Shown piece after piece: positions 32,728-41,284 of a DNA stretch of 64,000 bases. The stretch's first letter is position 1. Every line of letters begins with the position of its first letter. Where the stretch lies: NCBI RefSeq assembly GCF_039540575.1, contig NZ_BAABFC010000010.1:62001-126000 (forward strand). The letters are read 5' to 3'. Below the pieces are notes generated by a model. That model saw only the letters and a list, made by a program, of their open reading frames with translations. It was not told the DNA's origin and did no database searches. Source of the DNA: Pseudaeromonas paramecii (GTDB lineage Bacteria; Pseudomonadota; Gammaproteobacteria; Enterobacterales; Aeromonadaceae). A program made the position numbers and the translations under genes.

Positions 32728-34170
32728 ATGGCAGTACGAGGAACCGAGGCCTGGGTAGAGCAGATCAGCGTGCGGGAGCTGCCGGCGCTGTGCGCCACGG
32801 TGCGCATGCTGGAGAAGCTGAGCAAGAACGACACCGCCTCCCTGGCCCAGTTGGGGCAGTCGGTGCTGCACGATCAGGGACTTACCTCCCGCCTGCTGCG
32901 GGTGGTGAACAGCGTCAGCTACAACCGGGGGCGTCAGCCCGTCACCACCGTCAGCCGGGCGGCGGTGATCCTGGGCTTCAATGCCCTGAAGCACATCTGC
33001 ATCACCGCCAAGCTGCTGGACAGCATGTTGAAATCCCGCGACATCAGCAAGCCCGTGTACGAACGCCTAGTGCGGCTGATGGCCCGTTCATTTCACGCTG
33101 GCATGCTGGCGCGCATGATGCTTGAAGAGTACGACGAGGATACCCGTGAGGAGATCTACATCGCTACCCTGCTGCATCACCTGGGGGAGATTGCCTTCTG
33201 GAGCATGGGGGGGCCGGTGACGGAGCGGGTGGACGAGTGCCTGCGGGCTGGCGACGAGGCCCAGGCAGGCCAGATCATCCGGGAACAGTTGGGCACCAGC
33301 TTCGATGAGATCAGCTGCGGCCTGGCCCACTCCTGGAACATGGGCGAGGTGTTGGTGCGCTCCTTGAGCGACCCGCAGCAGCGCACCCCCGAGATGCAGG
33401 TCATCGGCCTGGCGGATGAGCTCAGCGCCAGCCTGCAAGACCCCCAGGCTGCCGGGGCCCAGCTGCCCCGCCAGCTGCAGGAGGTGAGTAAGCGCCTGCA
33501 GCTGGATCTGCCGGCCTTGAAGCGTCGGCTCAAGCAGTGTGCCGAGGAGACGGTGCGCCTGGCCATCTCCTACGGCGCCAGCTCGTTGACCCCCTATCTG
33601 GACACCAAGGCCGCCCAAGGGCAGGGGGCGAGCGAATACTTCGCGCCTTATCCCGAGCCGGACGAGAGCCTGCAGCTGAAGGTGCTGCGGGAGCTGACCT
33701 TCCTGGCGGCCGAGAAGGCGGACATCAACCTGCTGATCCATACCGCCATGGAAGGTATCTACCGGGGTATCGGCCTGGATCGGGTGGTGGTGCTGATGCT
33801 GACCCAGGACAAGCAGAAGCTGCTGCCGCGCTTCGTCTCCAGCCAGCATCCGGATCAGCTCAAGGCCCGCTTCGTGGTGCCGCTGTTCGGCCCGCCCCAG
33901 GTGTTCAATCACGTCTACCAGACCCGGGAGGCCATCTGGGTGGAGGGGGAGCGGGATCCCAAGTGGCAGGACAAGCTGACCATACAGCTGCGGCCCCTGC
34001 TGGGGCCCGGCGGTTTCTTCATCGCCCCCATAGTGCTGGACAACCACTGCCTGGGCATGATCTACGCCGATCGCGCCGACAGCGGCCGCGCCCTGCAGCG
34101 GGAGGAATTCTTCAGCTTCACCCACTTCGTGCAGCAGACCAGCCTCTGCCTGTCGGTCATCATGCGCTGA
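32728..34170 (+). CDS. HDOD and GAF domain signalling protein
   Basis: 480 residues. An N-terminal HDOD domain (about 15-215) has LRVVNSVSYNRGR, VSRAAVILGFNALKHICI and IATLLHHLGEIAFW. A C-terminal GAF-like domain (about 325-475) has LIHTAMEGIYRGIGLDRVVV and GMIYADRADSGRALQREEFF. HDOD domains are non-catalytic relatives of HD phosphohydrolases used in signalling. Here the protein lies between the potassium genes and hesB-nifUS, and the NifA site of hesB begins four bases past its stop. No NifA/sigma-54 promoter of its own is convincing. A role in nif control is possible but unproven. Confidence 0.82.
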   Translation: MAVRGTEAWVEQISVRELPALCATVRMLEKLSKNDTASLAQLGQSVLHDQGLTSRLLRVVNSVSYNRGRQPVTTVSRAAVILGFNALKHICITAKLLDSMLKSRDISKPVYERLVRLMARSFHAGMLARMMLEEYDEDTREEIYIATLLHHLGEIAFWSMGGPVTERVDECLRAGDEAQAGQIIREQLGTSFDEISCGLAHSWNMGEVLVRSLSDPQQRTPEMQVIGLADELSASLQDPQAAGAQLPRQLQEVSKRLQLDLPALKRRLKQCAEETVRLAISYGASSLTPYLDTKAAQGQGASEYFAPYPEPDESLQLKVLRELTFLAAEKADINLLIHTAMEGIYRGIGLDRVVVLMLTQDKQKLLPRFVSSQHPDQLKARFVVPLFGPPQVFNHVYQTREAIWVEGERDPKWQDKLTIQLRPLLGPGGFFIAPIVLDNHCLGMIYADRADSGRALQREEFFSFTHFVQQTSLCLSVIMR

Positions 34171-34173
34171 GTC

Positions 34174-34189
34174 TGTCACCTGTGCGACA
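34174..34189 (+). promoter_or_regulatory. NifA upstream activator sequence for hesB-nifUS
   Basis: TGT-CACCTGTGCG-ACA, about 115 bases before the predicted transcription start, directly after the stop codon of the HDOD-GAF gene. Confidence 0.75.
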
Positions 34190-34269
34190 AAGCCGACAAT
34201 CGCCGCCGGCTTTGTCCGCCAATTCTGCGATTTTTTTTCCTAACCACATGTCTTAACAGTGTTTTTTAA

Positions 34270-34286
34270 GTGGCATCCCCTTTGCA
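34270..34286 (+). promoter_or_regulatory. Sigma-54 promoter of hesB-nifUS
   Basis: GTGGCATCCCCTTTGCA: GG at 34272-34273 and GC at 34284-34285, spacing ten. Predicted start near 34297, 23 bases before the first gene. Confidence 0.85.
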
Positions 34287-34319
34287 GGTTCGTGATCGTC
34301 ATCACGAAGGAGACTCGCC

Positions 34320-34655
34320 ATGATCCAGATCGACCCCATAGCCCTGGCCCAGCTCAAGACCCTCCAGCTGCAACTGTCCCAGCCCTGTGCGGGCTTGCGG
34401 CTCATTGCCGAAGGTGACCCTTGTCTGGGTGTCAAGGTGCGCATGGGCTGGAGTGCCGTCCAGCAACCGGAAGATGTGATGGTGCAGCTCGACGGGCTGA
34501 CCGTGCTGGCCGACCGGCATCACTGGCCCCTGCTCAAGGGCTGCCAGATCGAGCTGGGCGAGCGGCTGGGGGAACCCGGTCTGGCCATTCAGGTGATGCC
34601 CGGCGGATGCCAGTGCTCCAGCGCCCGCTGCGAGCCGGTTCGTCAGGCCAGTTAA
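34320..34655 (+). CDS. HesB/IscA-like Fe-S assembly protein, nif-associated
   Basis: 111 residues. It aligns by eye with the nif-linked IscA of Azotobacter: AGLRLIAEG, Cys35 in DPCLGVKV, LDGLTVLAD and the C-terminal GGCQCSSARC. The three cluster cysteines of the family are kept (35, 97, 99) plus Cys104. The usual CGCG ending is altered to CQCS and the central region is diverged. It is a probable carrier or scaffold for Fe-S clusters beside NifU/NifS. First gene of the unit, AAGGAGA upstream. Confidence 0.82.
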   Translation: MIQIDPIALAQLKTLQLQLSQPCAGLRLIAEGDPCLGVKVRMGWSAVQQPEDVMVQLDGLTVLADRHHWPLLKGCQIELGERLGEPGLAIQVMPGGCQCSSARCEPVRQAS

Positions 34656-34679
34656 GAACAGGGAAAGGGAGAAGGGCAT

Positions 34680-35567
34680 ATGTGGAATTATTCAGAGAAG
34701 GTAAAGGATCATTTCTTCAACCCGCGCAATGCCAAGGTGGTGGCCGATGCCAATGCCATCGGCGATGTGGGCTCCATCAGCTGCGGTGACGCCTTGCGCC
34801 TGATGCTCAAGGTCAACCCGGACAGCGAGGTGATCGAGGATGCCGGCTTCCAGACCTTTGGCTGCGGCAGCGCCATCGCCTCCTCCTCGGCGCTGACCGA
34901 GATGATCATCGGCCGTACCCTGGCGGAGGCCGGTGAGATCAGCAACCAGCAGATCGCCGACTTCCTGGACGGCCTGCCGCCGGAGAAGATGCACTGCTCC
35001 GTGATGGGCAAGGAGGCCCTGGAGGCCGCCATCGCCAACTTCCGCGGTGAGGTGTGGCGCGACGATCACGAGGAAGGGGCCCTGATCTGCAAGTGCTTTG
35101 CCGTGGATGAGGTGAAGATCATCAAGGCGGTGAAGGAAAACGGCCTCACCAGCCTGACCGAGGTCATCAACTACACCAAGGCCGGCGGCGGCTGCAGCGC
35201 CTGCCACGAGAAGATAGAGCAGGTGCTGGAGAAGGTGCTGGCCACCACCCCCTGTGCCGAGGCGCGCATCTCCTGTGACGGGGTGGAACGCAGCAGTATC
35301 GCCCCCATGGTGGACCTGGCCAAGAAGGACGAACGCTGGCAGGCGGTGGCCAAGGTGCTGGAGGGGCTGCGTCCCCACCTGCAGGCCGATGGCGGCGATG
35401 TCACCCTGATCAGCGTCTCCGACAAGCGGGTGGAAGTGGCGCTGTCCGGCAGCTGCATGGGGTGCATGATGACCGACATGACGCTCGCCTGGATCCAGCA
35501 GAAGCTGATGGAAGCCACCGGGGAATATCTGCAGGTGGTGAGCGCGGCTCAGGCCGAGCTGGCGTAA
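34680..35567 (+). CDS. nifU: Fe-S cluster scaffold protein NifU
   Basis: 295 residues with the full three-domain layout. The IscU-like domain has Cys35, Cys62 and Cys106; the central permanent [2Fe-2S] domain has LICKCFAVDE and GGGCSACHEKI; the C-terminal Nfu domain has GSCMGCMMTDM. It assembles [2Fe-2S] and [4Fe-4S] clusters from sulfur supplied by NifS and delivers them to NifH and the cofactor pathway. GGGAAAGGGAGAA precedes the start. nifS follows after 21 bases. Confidence 0.98.
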   Translation: MWNYSEKVKDHFFNPRNAKVVADANAIGDVGSISCGDALRLMLKVNPDSEVIEDAGFQTFGCGSAIASSSALTEMIIGRTLAEAGEISNQQIADFLDGLPPEKMHCSVMGKEALEAAIANFRGEVWRDDHEEGALICKCFAVDEVKIIKAVKENGLTSLTEVINYTKAGGGCSACHEKIEQVLEKVLATTPCAEARISCDGVERSSIAPMVDLAKKDERWQAVAKVLEGLRPHLQADGGDVTLISVSDKRVEVALSGSCMGCMMTDMTLAWIQQKLMEATGEYLQVVSAAQAELA

Positions 35568-35588
35568 GCACAGAGCAAGGAGCAGCCC

Positions 35589-36788
35589 ATGAAGACCATT
35601 TATCTGGACAACAACGCCACCACCAAGCTCGACCCCATGGTGCTGGATGCCATGATGCCGTATCTGACCGAGCACTATGGCAACCCGTCTTCCATCCACG
35701 GTTTCGGCGCGCCGGTGGCCAAGGCCATCGCCCGGGCCCGCCAGCAGGTGGCGGCCCTGCTGGGGGCCGAGCACGACAGCGAGATCATCTTCACCTCTTG
35801 CGCCACCGAGGCCAACTCCACCGCCCTGCTTTCCGCGGTGGAGGCATTGCCGGAGCGCAAGACCATCATCACCTCGGCGGTGGAGCACCCGGCCATCCTG
35901 GAGGTGTGCGAACACCTGGAGCGCAAGGGCTTTACCATCCACCGGCTGGCGGTGAACGGTCAGGGCCAGCTGGATTTGGCGCACTACGAGTCACTGCTCA
36001 CCGATGACGTGGCGCTGGTGTCCGTGATGTGGGCCAACAACGAAACCGGCACCCAGTTTCCGGTGCTGAAGATGGCGTCCATGGCCCGGGCCCGCGGCAT
36101 ACTGTTTCACACCGATGGGGTGCAGGCGGTGGGCAAGCTGGCCATCAACCTGGCCAAGAGCGACATCGACTTGCTCTCCTTCTCCGGCCACAAGATCCAC
36201 GGCCCCAAGGGGATTGGCGCCCTCTATGTGCGCCGTGGCACCCGCTTCCGGCCGCTGCTGCGCGGTGGTCACCAGGAGCGTGGCCGTCGGGCGGGCACCG
36301 AGAATGCCGCCGGCATCGTCGGCCTGGGCATGGCCTGTGAGCTGGCGGAGCTGCACCTGCCCATGATGGTCAAGCACACCGCCGAGCTGCGGGATCGCCT
36401 GCAGGAGGCCCTGCTGGCCGCCGTGCCCTGCTCCATGGTCACCGGCGATCCCGAGCACCGCACCCCCAACACCCTCAACATCGCCTTCGAGTACATCGAA
36501 GGGGAGGCGATCCTCTTGATGCTCAACCAGTTGGGCATCGCCGCCTCCAGCGGCAGCGCCTGTACCTCGGGCTCCTTGGAACCGTCTCACGTGATGCGCG
36601 CCATGGGCATTCCCTACACCGCCGCCCACGGCAGCGTGCGCTTCTCCCTGTCCCGCTACACCCGGGAGAAGGAGATAGAGTACGTGATCGAGAAGCTGCC
36701 GCCCGTCATTGAGCGGTTGCGCTCCCTGTCCCCCTACTGGGCCCAGAACAAGCCGCAGATGAGCGAGTTTGCCCCGGCCTACGGCTAG
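35589..36788 (+). CDS. nifS: Cysteine desulfurase NifS
   Basis: 399 residues, a class V aminotransferase fold. IYLDNNATTKLDP opens the protein, SFSGHKIHGPKG holds the PLP-binding Lys, and the mobile catalytic Cys lies in SSGSACTSGSLEPSHVM. It converts L-cysteine to alanine and passes sulfane sulfur to NifU. Last gene of hesB-nifU-nifS, ended by a strong terminator. Confidence 0.98.
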   Translation: MKTIYLDNNATTKLDPMVLDAMMPYLTEHYGNPSSIHGFGAPVAKAIARARQQVAALLGAEHDSEIIFTSCATEANSTALLSAVEALPERKTIITSAVEHPAILEVCEHLERKGFTIHRLAVNGQGQLDLAHYESLLTDDVALVSVMWANNETGTQFPVLKMASMARARGILFHTDGVQAVGKLAINLAKSDIDLLSFSGHKIHGPKGIGALYVRRGTRFRPLLRGGHQERGRRAGTENAAGIVGLGMACELAELHLPMMVKHTAELRDRLQEALLAAVPCSMVTGDPEHRTPNTLNIAFEYIEGEAILLMLNQLGIAASSGSACTSGSLEPSHVMRAMGIPYTAAHGSVRFSLSRYTREKEIEYVIEKLPPVIERLRSLSPYWAQNKPQMSEFAPAYG

Positions 36789-36801
36789 CGGGTTAGTCAG
36801 C

Positions 36802-36830
36802 AAAAAGGCGCCATACGGCGCCTTTTTTTT
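36802..36830 (+). terminator. Terminator after nifS
   Basis: AAGGCGCC-ATAC-GGCGCCTT followed by a T-run (36823-36830), with an A-run on the left that could also serve the convergent VOC gene. Confidence 0.9.
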
Positions 36831-36853
36831 GTGGTCAGCTCCGGGCCTGCGGC

Positions 36854-37240
36854 TCAGGCACACAGCTCCAGCCGGTTGTGCTCTGGGTCCAGGATCACGC
36901 TCTCATAGTAGCCATCGCCGGTCTGCCGGGGTTGGCCGACGCAGACGCTGCCGGCGGCCACCAGCTCGGCGGTCAGGCTGTCCACCGCCGCCCGGCTGCC
37001 CAGGGTGAAGGCCAGGTGGGCCAGTCCCAGGCGCTGGCGTTCGGCGCTGGGGGGATCCGTGCTGACGTCGGCCCATTGCATCAGCTCCAGGCGGGCGCCG
37101 CCATCAAAGCTCAAAAAATAGGACTCAAAGCCCTTGGCGTTGCGGTACTTGGCATTGCTGCGGGCGCCCAGCCAGCGACAGTAGAAGGCGCGCATGGCCT
37201 CCAAATCGCTGCACCAGATGGCGGCATGTTCCAGTTGCAT
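36854..37240 (-). CDS. VOC/glyoxalase family protein
   Basis: 128 residues with the paired beta-alpha-beta-beta-beta units of the VOC superfamily: LEHAAIWCSDLEAMRAFYCR at the start and SVILDPEHNRLELCA at the end. His5, Glu (LELMQ) and Glu (LELCA) are candidate metal ligands. It could be a lyase, an isomerase or a resistance-type binding protein; the substrate is unknown. It starts nine bases after the SgrT-like small ORF and is probably cotranscribed with it. Confidence 0.8.
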   Translation of the reverse strand: MQLEHAAIWCSDLEAMRAFYCRWLGARSNAKYRNAKGFESYFLSFDGGARLELMQWADVSTDPPSAERQRLGLAHLAFTLGSRAAVDSLTAELVAAGSVCVGQPRQTGDGYYESVILDPEHNRLELCA

Positions 37241-37249
37241 GGTGACTCC

Positions 37250-37408
37250 TTAGCGGTGGTGGCGGTACTGGGCCTCTGACATCAAGGGTAGCTGCCACTG
37301 CATCAGGGCCTGCAGCTGCTGCTCGCCGGTTTGGGGATCCAGCAGACCTCGCCGGGGCAGGGCTAACAGATAATGACAGTAAAAATGGGCCAAACGGATC
37401 GGGTTCAT
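37250..37408 (-). CDS. SgrT-like small protein
   Basis: 52 residues, ATG at 37406-37408 with AAGGAG (coding strand) seven bases upstream. Two features recall E. coli SgrT, a 43-residue inhibitor of the glucose transporter PtsG: an N-terminal HFYCHYL (compare QFYQHYF) and a later LQALMQW (compare LEGLMQW). As in E. coli it is divergent from sgrR. A divergent promoter can be read as TTGACC near 37490 and a TATTTT-like -10 near 37470. Unlike E. coli, no 3' regulatory RNA region follows; the VOC gene starts nine bases after the stop. The homology is by eye over short motifs. Confidence 0.55.
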   Translation of the reverse strand: MNPIRLAHFYCHYLLALPRRGLLDPQTGEQQLQALMQWQLPLMSEAQYRHHR

Positions 37409-37520
37409 GATCTGCTCCTTATTTGCACATCGGTAGGCCTGGGGGCTTACCCTGCTGCTCAGTCTGGCTAAAATAGGGGAGATGAAAAATGGTCAACTTA
37501 ACCAAAAAAGAGTTCCCCTT

Positions 37521-39206
37521 ATGTCGTCACGTCTGCAACATCACTACCTACGGCTGCTGGCCCACTTCGGTCAGCAGCCCACCCAAACCCACCTGGATGC
37601 CCTGGCTGAACTGCTGTGCTGTACCCGCCGCCATGTGCGGGGCCTGCTGGAGCAGATGCGCGCATTGGGTTGGCTCAGCTGGCAGGGCGCAGCGGGTCGG
37701 GGACGCCGCTCCACCCTGCAGCTGCTGGCCAGCGAAGCCCAGCTGCGCCTGGTGCGTGCCGGGGCACTGCTGGAAGAGGGCGAGCTGGATAGCGCCGTTG
37801 CAGCGCTAGGCGCCGACGGTCAGCAGCTGGTGGCCTTGCTGCGCTCCCAATTGGGTCAGCACCGGATCCAGGATCGCCAGCTGCTGCGCATTCCCTATTA
37901 CCGTCGGCTGGGTTTGCTGCATCCTCAGCGCCCCTGCCGGCGCAGCGAAAGCCATCTGCTGCGGCAGATCTTCAACGGCCTGACCCGCATAAATGAGGAA
38001 AATGGGGAACTGGAGCCGGACCTGGCGCACCACTGGCACAGCGAGGATGGGCGGCATTGGGTCTTTCATCTGCGGCCGGCGGTACGCTGGCACAACGGCC
38101 GTCTGCTGGCGGGGGCAGATCTGCTGGCCAGCCTGTCGGCCCTGCGCCAGCTGCCGCTGTTCTCCCATCTGCAGGCGGTCAGCTGGGCCAGTCCCCATCG
38201 ATTGACCCTGGAGCTGGCGGAGGTGGACCATCGGCTGCCCTGGCTGCTGGCCCATCACAGCGCCCTGATACTGCCCAAGGAGGGGGTGGAGCCCAGACCC
38301 GGTCAACTGCCGGTGGGTACCGGGCCTTACCGGGTGAGTCGACAGGATGAGCGTTGCCTGCGGCTGAGTGCCTTCGACGACTACTTTGGTCTGCGGGCCC
38401 TGCTGGATGAGGTGGAGATCTGGCAGTTGCCGGAGCTCGATAGCCAGCAGCTGGCTGCCGCCTTGCCCAGCTGCAGTTTGACGGTGGAGCTGGGCATGAG
38501 TTCCTCGCCGGGCGCCGCCGCTGCCCAGGGCATTCGCGAGCTGGAGCAGGGGGGCTACTTCCTGCTGTGGGATCCCGACTCCCCCTTGGCCCACTCGCTC
38601 GCCCAGCGCCATGGACTATTGGGTTGCTGCAGTGCCAGCCAGATCCTGGCCCGGGTGCCGGCGGAGACGGCGCGCTACTGGAGCCCGGCCACCAGCCTGC
38701 TCAGCCACTGGTATCAGGTGGCGGAGGCACCTGTGCGGGACGCGTTGCCACCGGGCAGCCACTTGACCCTGTGCCATTATGCCGAGCAACCGGAATACCG
38801 GCTCATCGCCCAGGCCATGCAGAGCCTGCTGGCCGAGCAGGGCATCAGCCTGGAAACCCGGGTGGTGAGTCATGCGGACTGGTATCAGGGGCGGGTCAAG
38901 GCGGATCTGTGGTTGGGCTCGGTGAATCTGGGGGCCCCGCCGGAGTCCAGCCTGATGACCTGGCTGCTGTCCGTGCCCCTGCTGCGGCGGGTGCTGGCGG
39001 CCGGTGCCCCTGGCTTGCCCCAGTGGCTGTATCAGTGGCGGCGGGGGGAGAGCCCGGCGGAGGCCTGTCTGGCGGAGCTGATCGACGGGGGCTGGTTGCA
39101 ACCTCTGTTTCACTCCTGGCTGCGGCTCAATCGTCCGGTGGGCACCCACGGCCTGCGCCTCAACAGCCAGGGCTGGTTTGACTTCAAATCGGTCTGGCTG
39201 AGCTAA
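37521..39206 (+). CDS. sgrR: SgrR-type transcriptional regulator
   Basis: 561 residues from the ATG at 37521, which aligns with the E. coli SgrR start; an in-frame ATG at 37482 is alternative. The N-terminal winged helix (about 5-110) includes LAELLCCTRRHVRGLLEQM. It is fused to an extracytoplasmic-solute-binding-protein-type domain with RRSESHLLRQIFNGLTRINE, ENGELEPDLAHHW and PVGTGPYRVS. In E. coli SgrR senses sugar-phosphate stress and activates sgrS/sgrT. The divergent SgrT-like ORF supports the same role. Confidence 0.92.
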   Translation: MSSRLQHHYLRLLAHFGQQPTQTHLDALAELLCCTRRHVRGLLEQMRALGWLSWQGAAGRGRRSTLQLLASEAQLRLVRAGALLEEGELDSAVAALGADGQQLVALLRSQLGQHRIQDRQLLRIPYYRRLGLLHPQRPCRRSESHLLRQIFNGLTRINEENGELEPDLAHHWHSEDGRHWVFHLRPAVRWHNGRLLAGADLLASLSALRQLPLFSHLQAVSWASPHRLTLELAEVDHRLPWLLAHHSALILPKEGVEPRPGQLPVGTGPYRVSRQDERCLRLSAFDDYFGLRALLDEVEIWQLPELDSQQLAAALPSCSLTVELGMSSSPGAAAAQGIRELEQGGYFLLWDPDSPLAHSLAQRHGLLGCCSASQILARVPAETARYWSPATSLLSHWYQVAEAPVRDALPPGSHLTLCHYAEQPEYRLIAQAMQSLLAEQGISLETRVVSHADWYQGRVKADLWLGSVNLGAPPESSLMTWLLSVPLLRRVLAAGAPGLPQWLYQWRRGESPAEACLAELIDGGWLQPLFHSWLRLNRPVGTHGLRLNSQGWFDFKSVWLS

Positions 39207-39217
39207 GCGCGGGGGTG

Positions 39218-40075
39218 TCAGCCCAGTTGCACGGTTTGGTTGCTACGCCCCAGACGTTGGTCGGCGGGTTGCAGCGCCACATCGGCGCGTCCCTGCAGGG
39301 CGGAGATGGTCTCGCCTGCTTCCAGCTCCACCACCCCCACGCTGATGTCCAGCGGGCGGTCACCGGCGGCGGGGGCCTGCTGGGCCAGATGTTGCAGCAG
39401 CCGTTGGGCCGTGCGCTCGGCCTGCTCCAGGCCGGTATCCGGCAGCAGCAGGCAGAATTCACCACCGCCGAGCCGGCAGATGTGATCGATCTTGCGCAGG
39501 GTGCTGCGCAGGCAGTAGCCCAGTTGCTGGATCAGCCGATCCCCGGCCACGTGGCCAAACTGGCTATTGATATCCGACAGATTCCGTAACTTGATGAGCA
39601 GCAGGCTCAGCCCGCTGGCATGGCGCTGCTGCCGCAACCACTCATACTCGGCTCGCCGCTCGAAGCCATTGCGGTTGAGCAGGCCGGTGAGGGGATCGTT
39701 CTCGGTGGCGTGGTGCAGCTGCTCCAGCAGGGCCTGGCGACTCTTGTTCTCCTCCTCGCTCCAATGGCGCAGGGCCGCTTGCAGGCGGACCAGCTCGGCA
39801 CAATTGGGAGCCATCAGAGCCAGAGGCTCGGGGGCCTGATGATCCTGGCGCCGCTGCTGTTGCTTGAGGGCCCGTTCTATCTGCCGCAGGCCCAGCTGCA
39901 GTTGCCGGGTCTGGCGCCATTGCCAGGGCAGCAGGAGCAGCAGGGGCAAGGGCGCCAAGGCTAGCCAGGCGGGGGCCCAGTGCCACAGGGCCAGGGCCAG
40001 CAGCAGGCTGGCCAGCAGCAGCAGACCGCTGGCCAACAGCAGCTGATGGATCAGGCTCAGGCGGCGAACAATCAT
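39218..40075 (-). CDS. GGDEF-family protein with degenerate GGGEF site
   Basis: 285 residues from the ATG at 40075 (an upstream TTG at 40096 is alternative). Two hydrophobic segments at the N terminus (about 8-30 and 35-55), a coiled linker rich in Arg and Gln, then a GGDEF domain with DPLTGLLNRNGF, SQFGHVAGDRL and RLGGGEFCLLLPD. The catalytic signature reads GGGEF instead of GG(D/E)EF, so the metal-binding acid is missing. The usual C-terminal K in the AD..LY.AK motif is also replaced. It is therefore probably an inactive, possibly GTP- or c-di-GMP-sensing, regulator. It converges with sgrR. Confidence 0.85.
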   Translation of the reverse strand: MIVRRLSLIHQLLLASGLLLLASLLLALALWHWAPAWLALAPLPLLLLLPWQWRQTRQLQLGLRQIERALKQQQRRQDHQAPEPLALMAPNCAELVRLQAALRHWSEEENKSRQALLEQLHHATENDPLTGLLNRNGFERRAEYEWLRQQRHASGLSLLLIKLRNLSDINSQFGHVAGDRLIQQLGYCLRSTLRKIDHICRLGGGEFCLLLPDTGLEQAERTAQRLLQHLAQQAPAAGDRPLDISVGVVELEAGETISALQGRADVALQPADQRLGRSNQTVQLG

Positions 40076-40152
40076 GGTATCTCTTGCCTCGTGCAATGGC
40101 GGAACCCCTGCATTGTGCGTCAGGGGCCAGGGGCCCGTCTATCGGCAGGGCG

Positions 40153-41115
40153 TCAACCTATGAGCCCGGCCAAATTTAACAGGGTGACCCCGATACTGGT
40201 GGTGATGAGAGACCCTACCGTGGTCAGGGCTATGATGTTGGCCGCCAGGGCGCTGTCGCCGCCCATGGCCCGCACCATCATGTAGCTGGCGGCGGCGGTG
40301 GGCGGGGCGCTGATCAGAAACAGCATGCCCACTTCCTGCGGGCGAAAGCCCAGGGCCCAGCCGCCCAGGGTGATGAGAGCGGGGATCCATACCAGCCGGA
40401 TCTGGGCGGCGTGCAGCGCCAGGCGCGCCGCCGAACGCAGGGCCTTGAGGTTCAAGGAGGCGCCGGTACACAGCAGGGCCAGGGGCAGGGTCATATCGGC
40501 AAAGTAGCTGCCAGTCTGCAACAACAAACCCGGCAGCTTGATGCCGGCCAGGGAGAAGGGCAGGGCCAGCACGATGGCGATGATGAGCGGATTGGTGGCG
40601 ATGCCCTTGAGAATGGGGCGAAAGCCCGGCTGGCCATTGGGCTGCAGGCTGCGGGTCAGGGTGATCACCGCCAGTATGTTGTAGAGGATGGTTACCACCC
40701 CCACGTAGAGGGCCGCCGAGGCCAGCCCCTGGGCACCGTAGGCGTTGCTGACATAGGCCAGCCCCAGGATCCCCATGTTGGCCCGGTAGGCCCCCTGCAC
40801 GAAGATGCCGCGCTTGGCCCGCTCGACTATGGTCAGGCCGGCCAGCCACTCCAGCAGCAGGAAGAACACCAGGGTGGCGGTGAGGCCGTAGAGGATCACG
40901 GCGGGGCTGGCCATCTGCTCGTAATCCGTCTTCAGGATGCTAATAAACAGCAAGGTGGGCAGGGCTACCTGGAACAGCAGCTTGCTGGCACCCTCCAAAA
41001 AGCCATCGTTGATGAGGTGCCAGCGCCGCAGCAGCACGCCGAGCAATAACACCAGGCAGATGGGGCCGGTGACGGAGAAGCTGACGGCGAGGCTGCCGAA
41101 CAAAGTTTGATCCAT
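40153..41115 (-). CDS. AEC family (auxin efflux carrier-like) transporter
   Basis: 320 residues with about ten hydrophobic segments in two inverted halves separated by a soluble loop. PICLVLLLGVLLRRWHLIND and PLALLCTGASLNLKAL are typical of the AEC/MdcF family, which carries malonate, malate or other anions. AAGGAAAC precedes the start. No neighbour indicates the substrate. It is divergent from the nifV operon with 282 bases between. Confidence 0.85.
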   Translation of the reverse strand: MDQTLFGSLAVSFSVTGPICLVLLLGVLLRRWHLINDGFLEGASKLLFQVALPTLLFISILKTDYEQMASPAVILYGLTATLVFFLLLEWLAGLTIVERAKRGIFVQGAYRANMGILGLAYVSNAYGAQGLASAALYVGVVTILYNILAVITLTRSLQPNGQPGFRPILKGIATNPLIIAIVLALPFSLAGIKLPGLLLQTGSYFADMTLPLALLCTGASLNLKALRSAARLALHAAQIRLVWIPALITLGGWALGFRPQEVGMLFLISAPPTAAASYMMVRAMGGDSALAANIIALTTVGSLITTSIGVTLLNLAGLIG

Positions 41116-41268
41116 GGCACAGTTTCCTTGAGGTGTCCGGCCATTCTAGCCGGGTCGCGGCCGGGGGCAAGCCCCGGACTGTCGTGTCCCCATCCCCTGG
41201 GCGGTTGATCCTTGGCCACGGTGCGTTGCCGGTGTGGCCCAGGGCTGCCCTGGCTCGTTCCCTGTCTG

Positions 41269-41284
41269 TGTCGCAACTGCCACA
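41269..41284 (+). promoter_or_regulatory. NifA upstream activator sequence for nifV
   Basis: TGT-CGCAACTGCC-ACA, about 106 bases before the predicted start. The site lies inside an imperfect inverted repeat whose arms are GTGTCGCAA (41268-41276) and TTGCGACAC (41309-41317). Confidence 0.75.

Noticed and set aside
37458..37464. CTCAGTC (GACTGAG on the minus strand), the seed of E. coli SgrS
   Set aside because: A 7-base match at the presumed transcription start, on the wrong side of the SgrT-like ORF; chance is likely.
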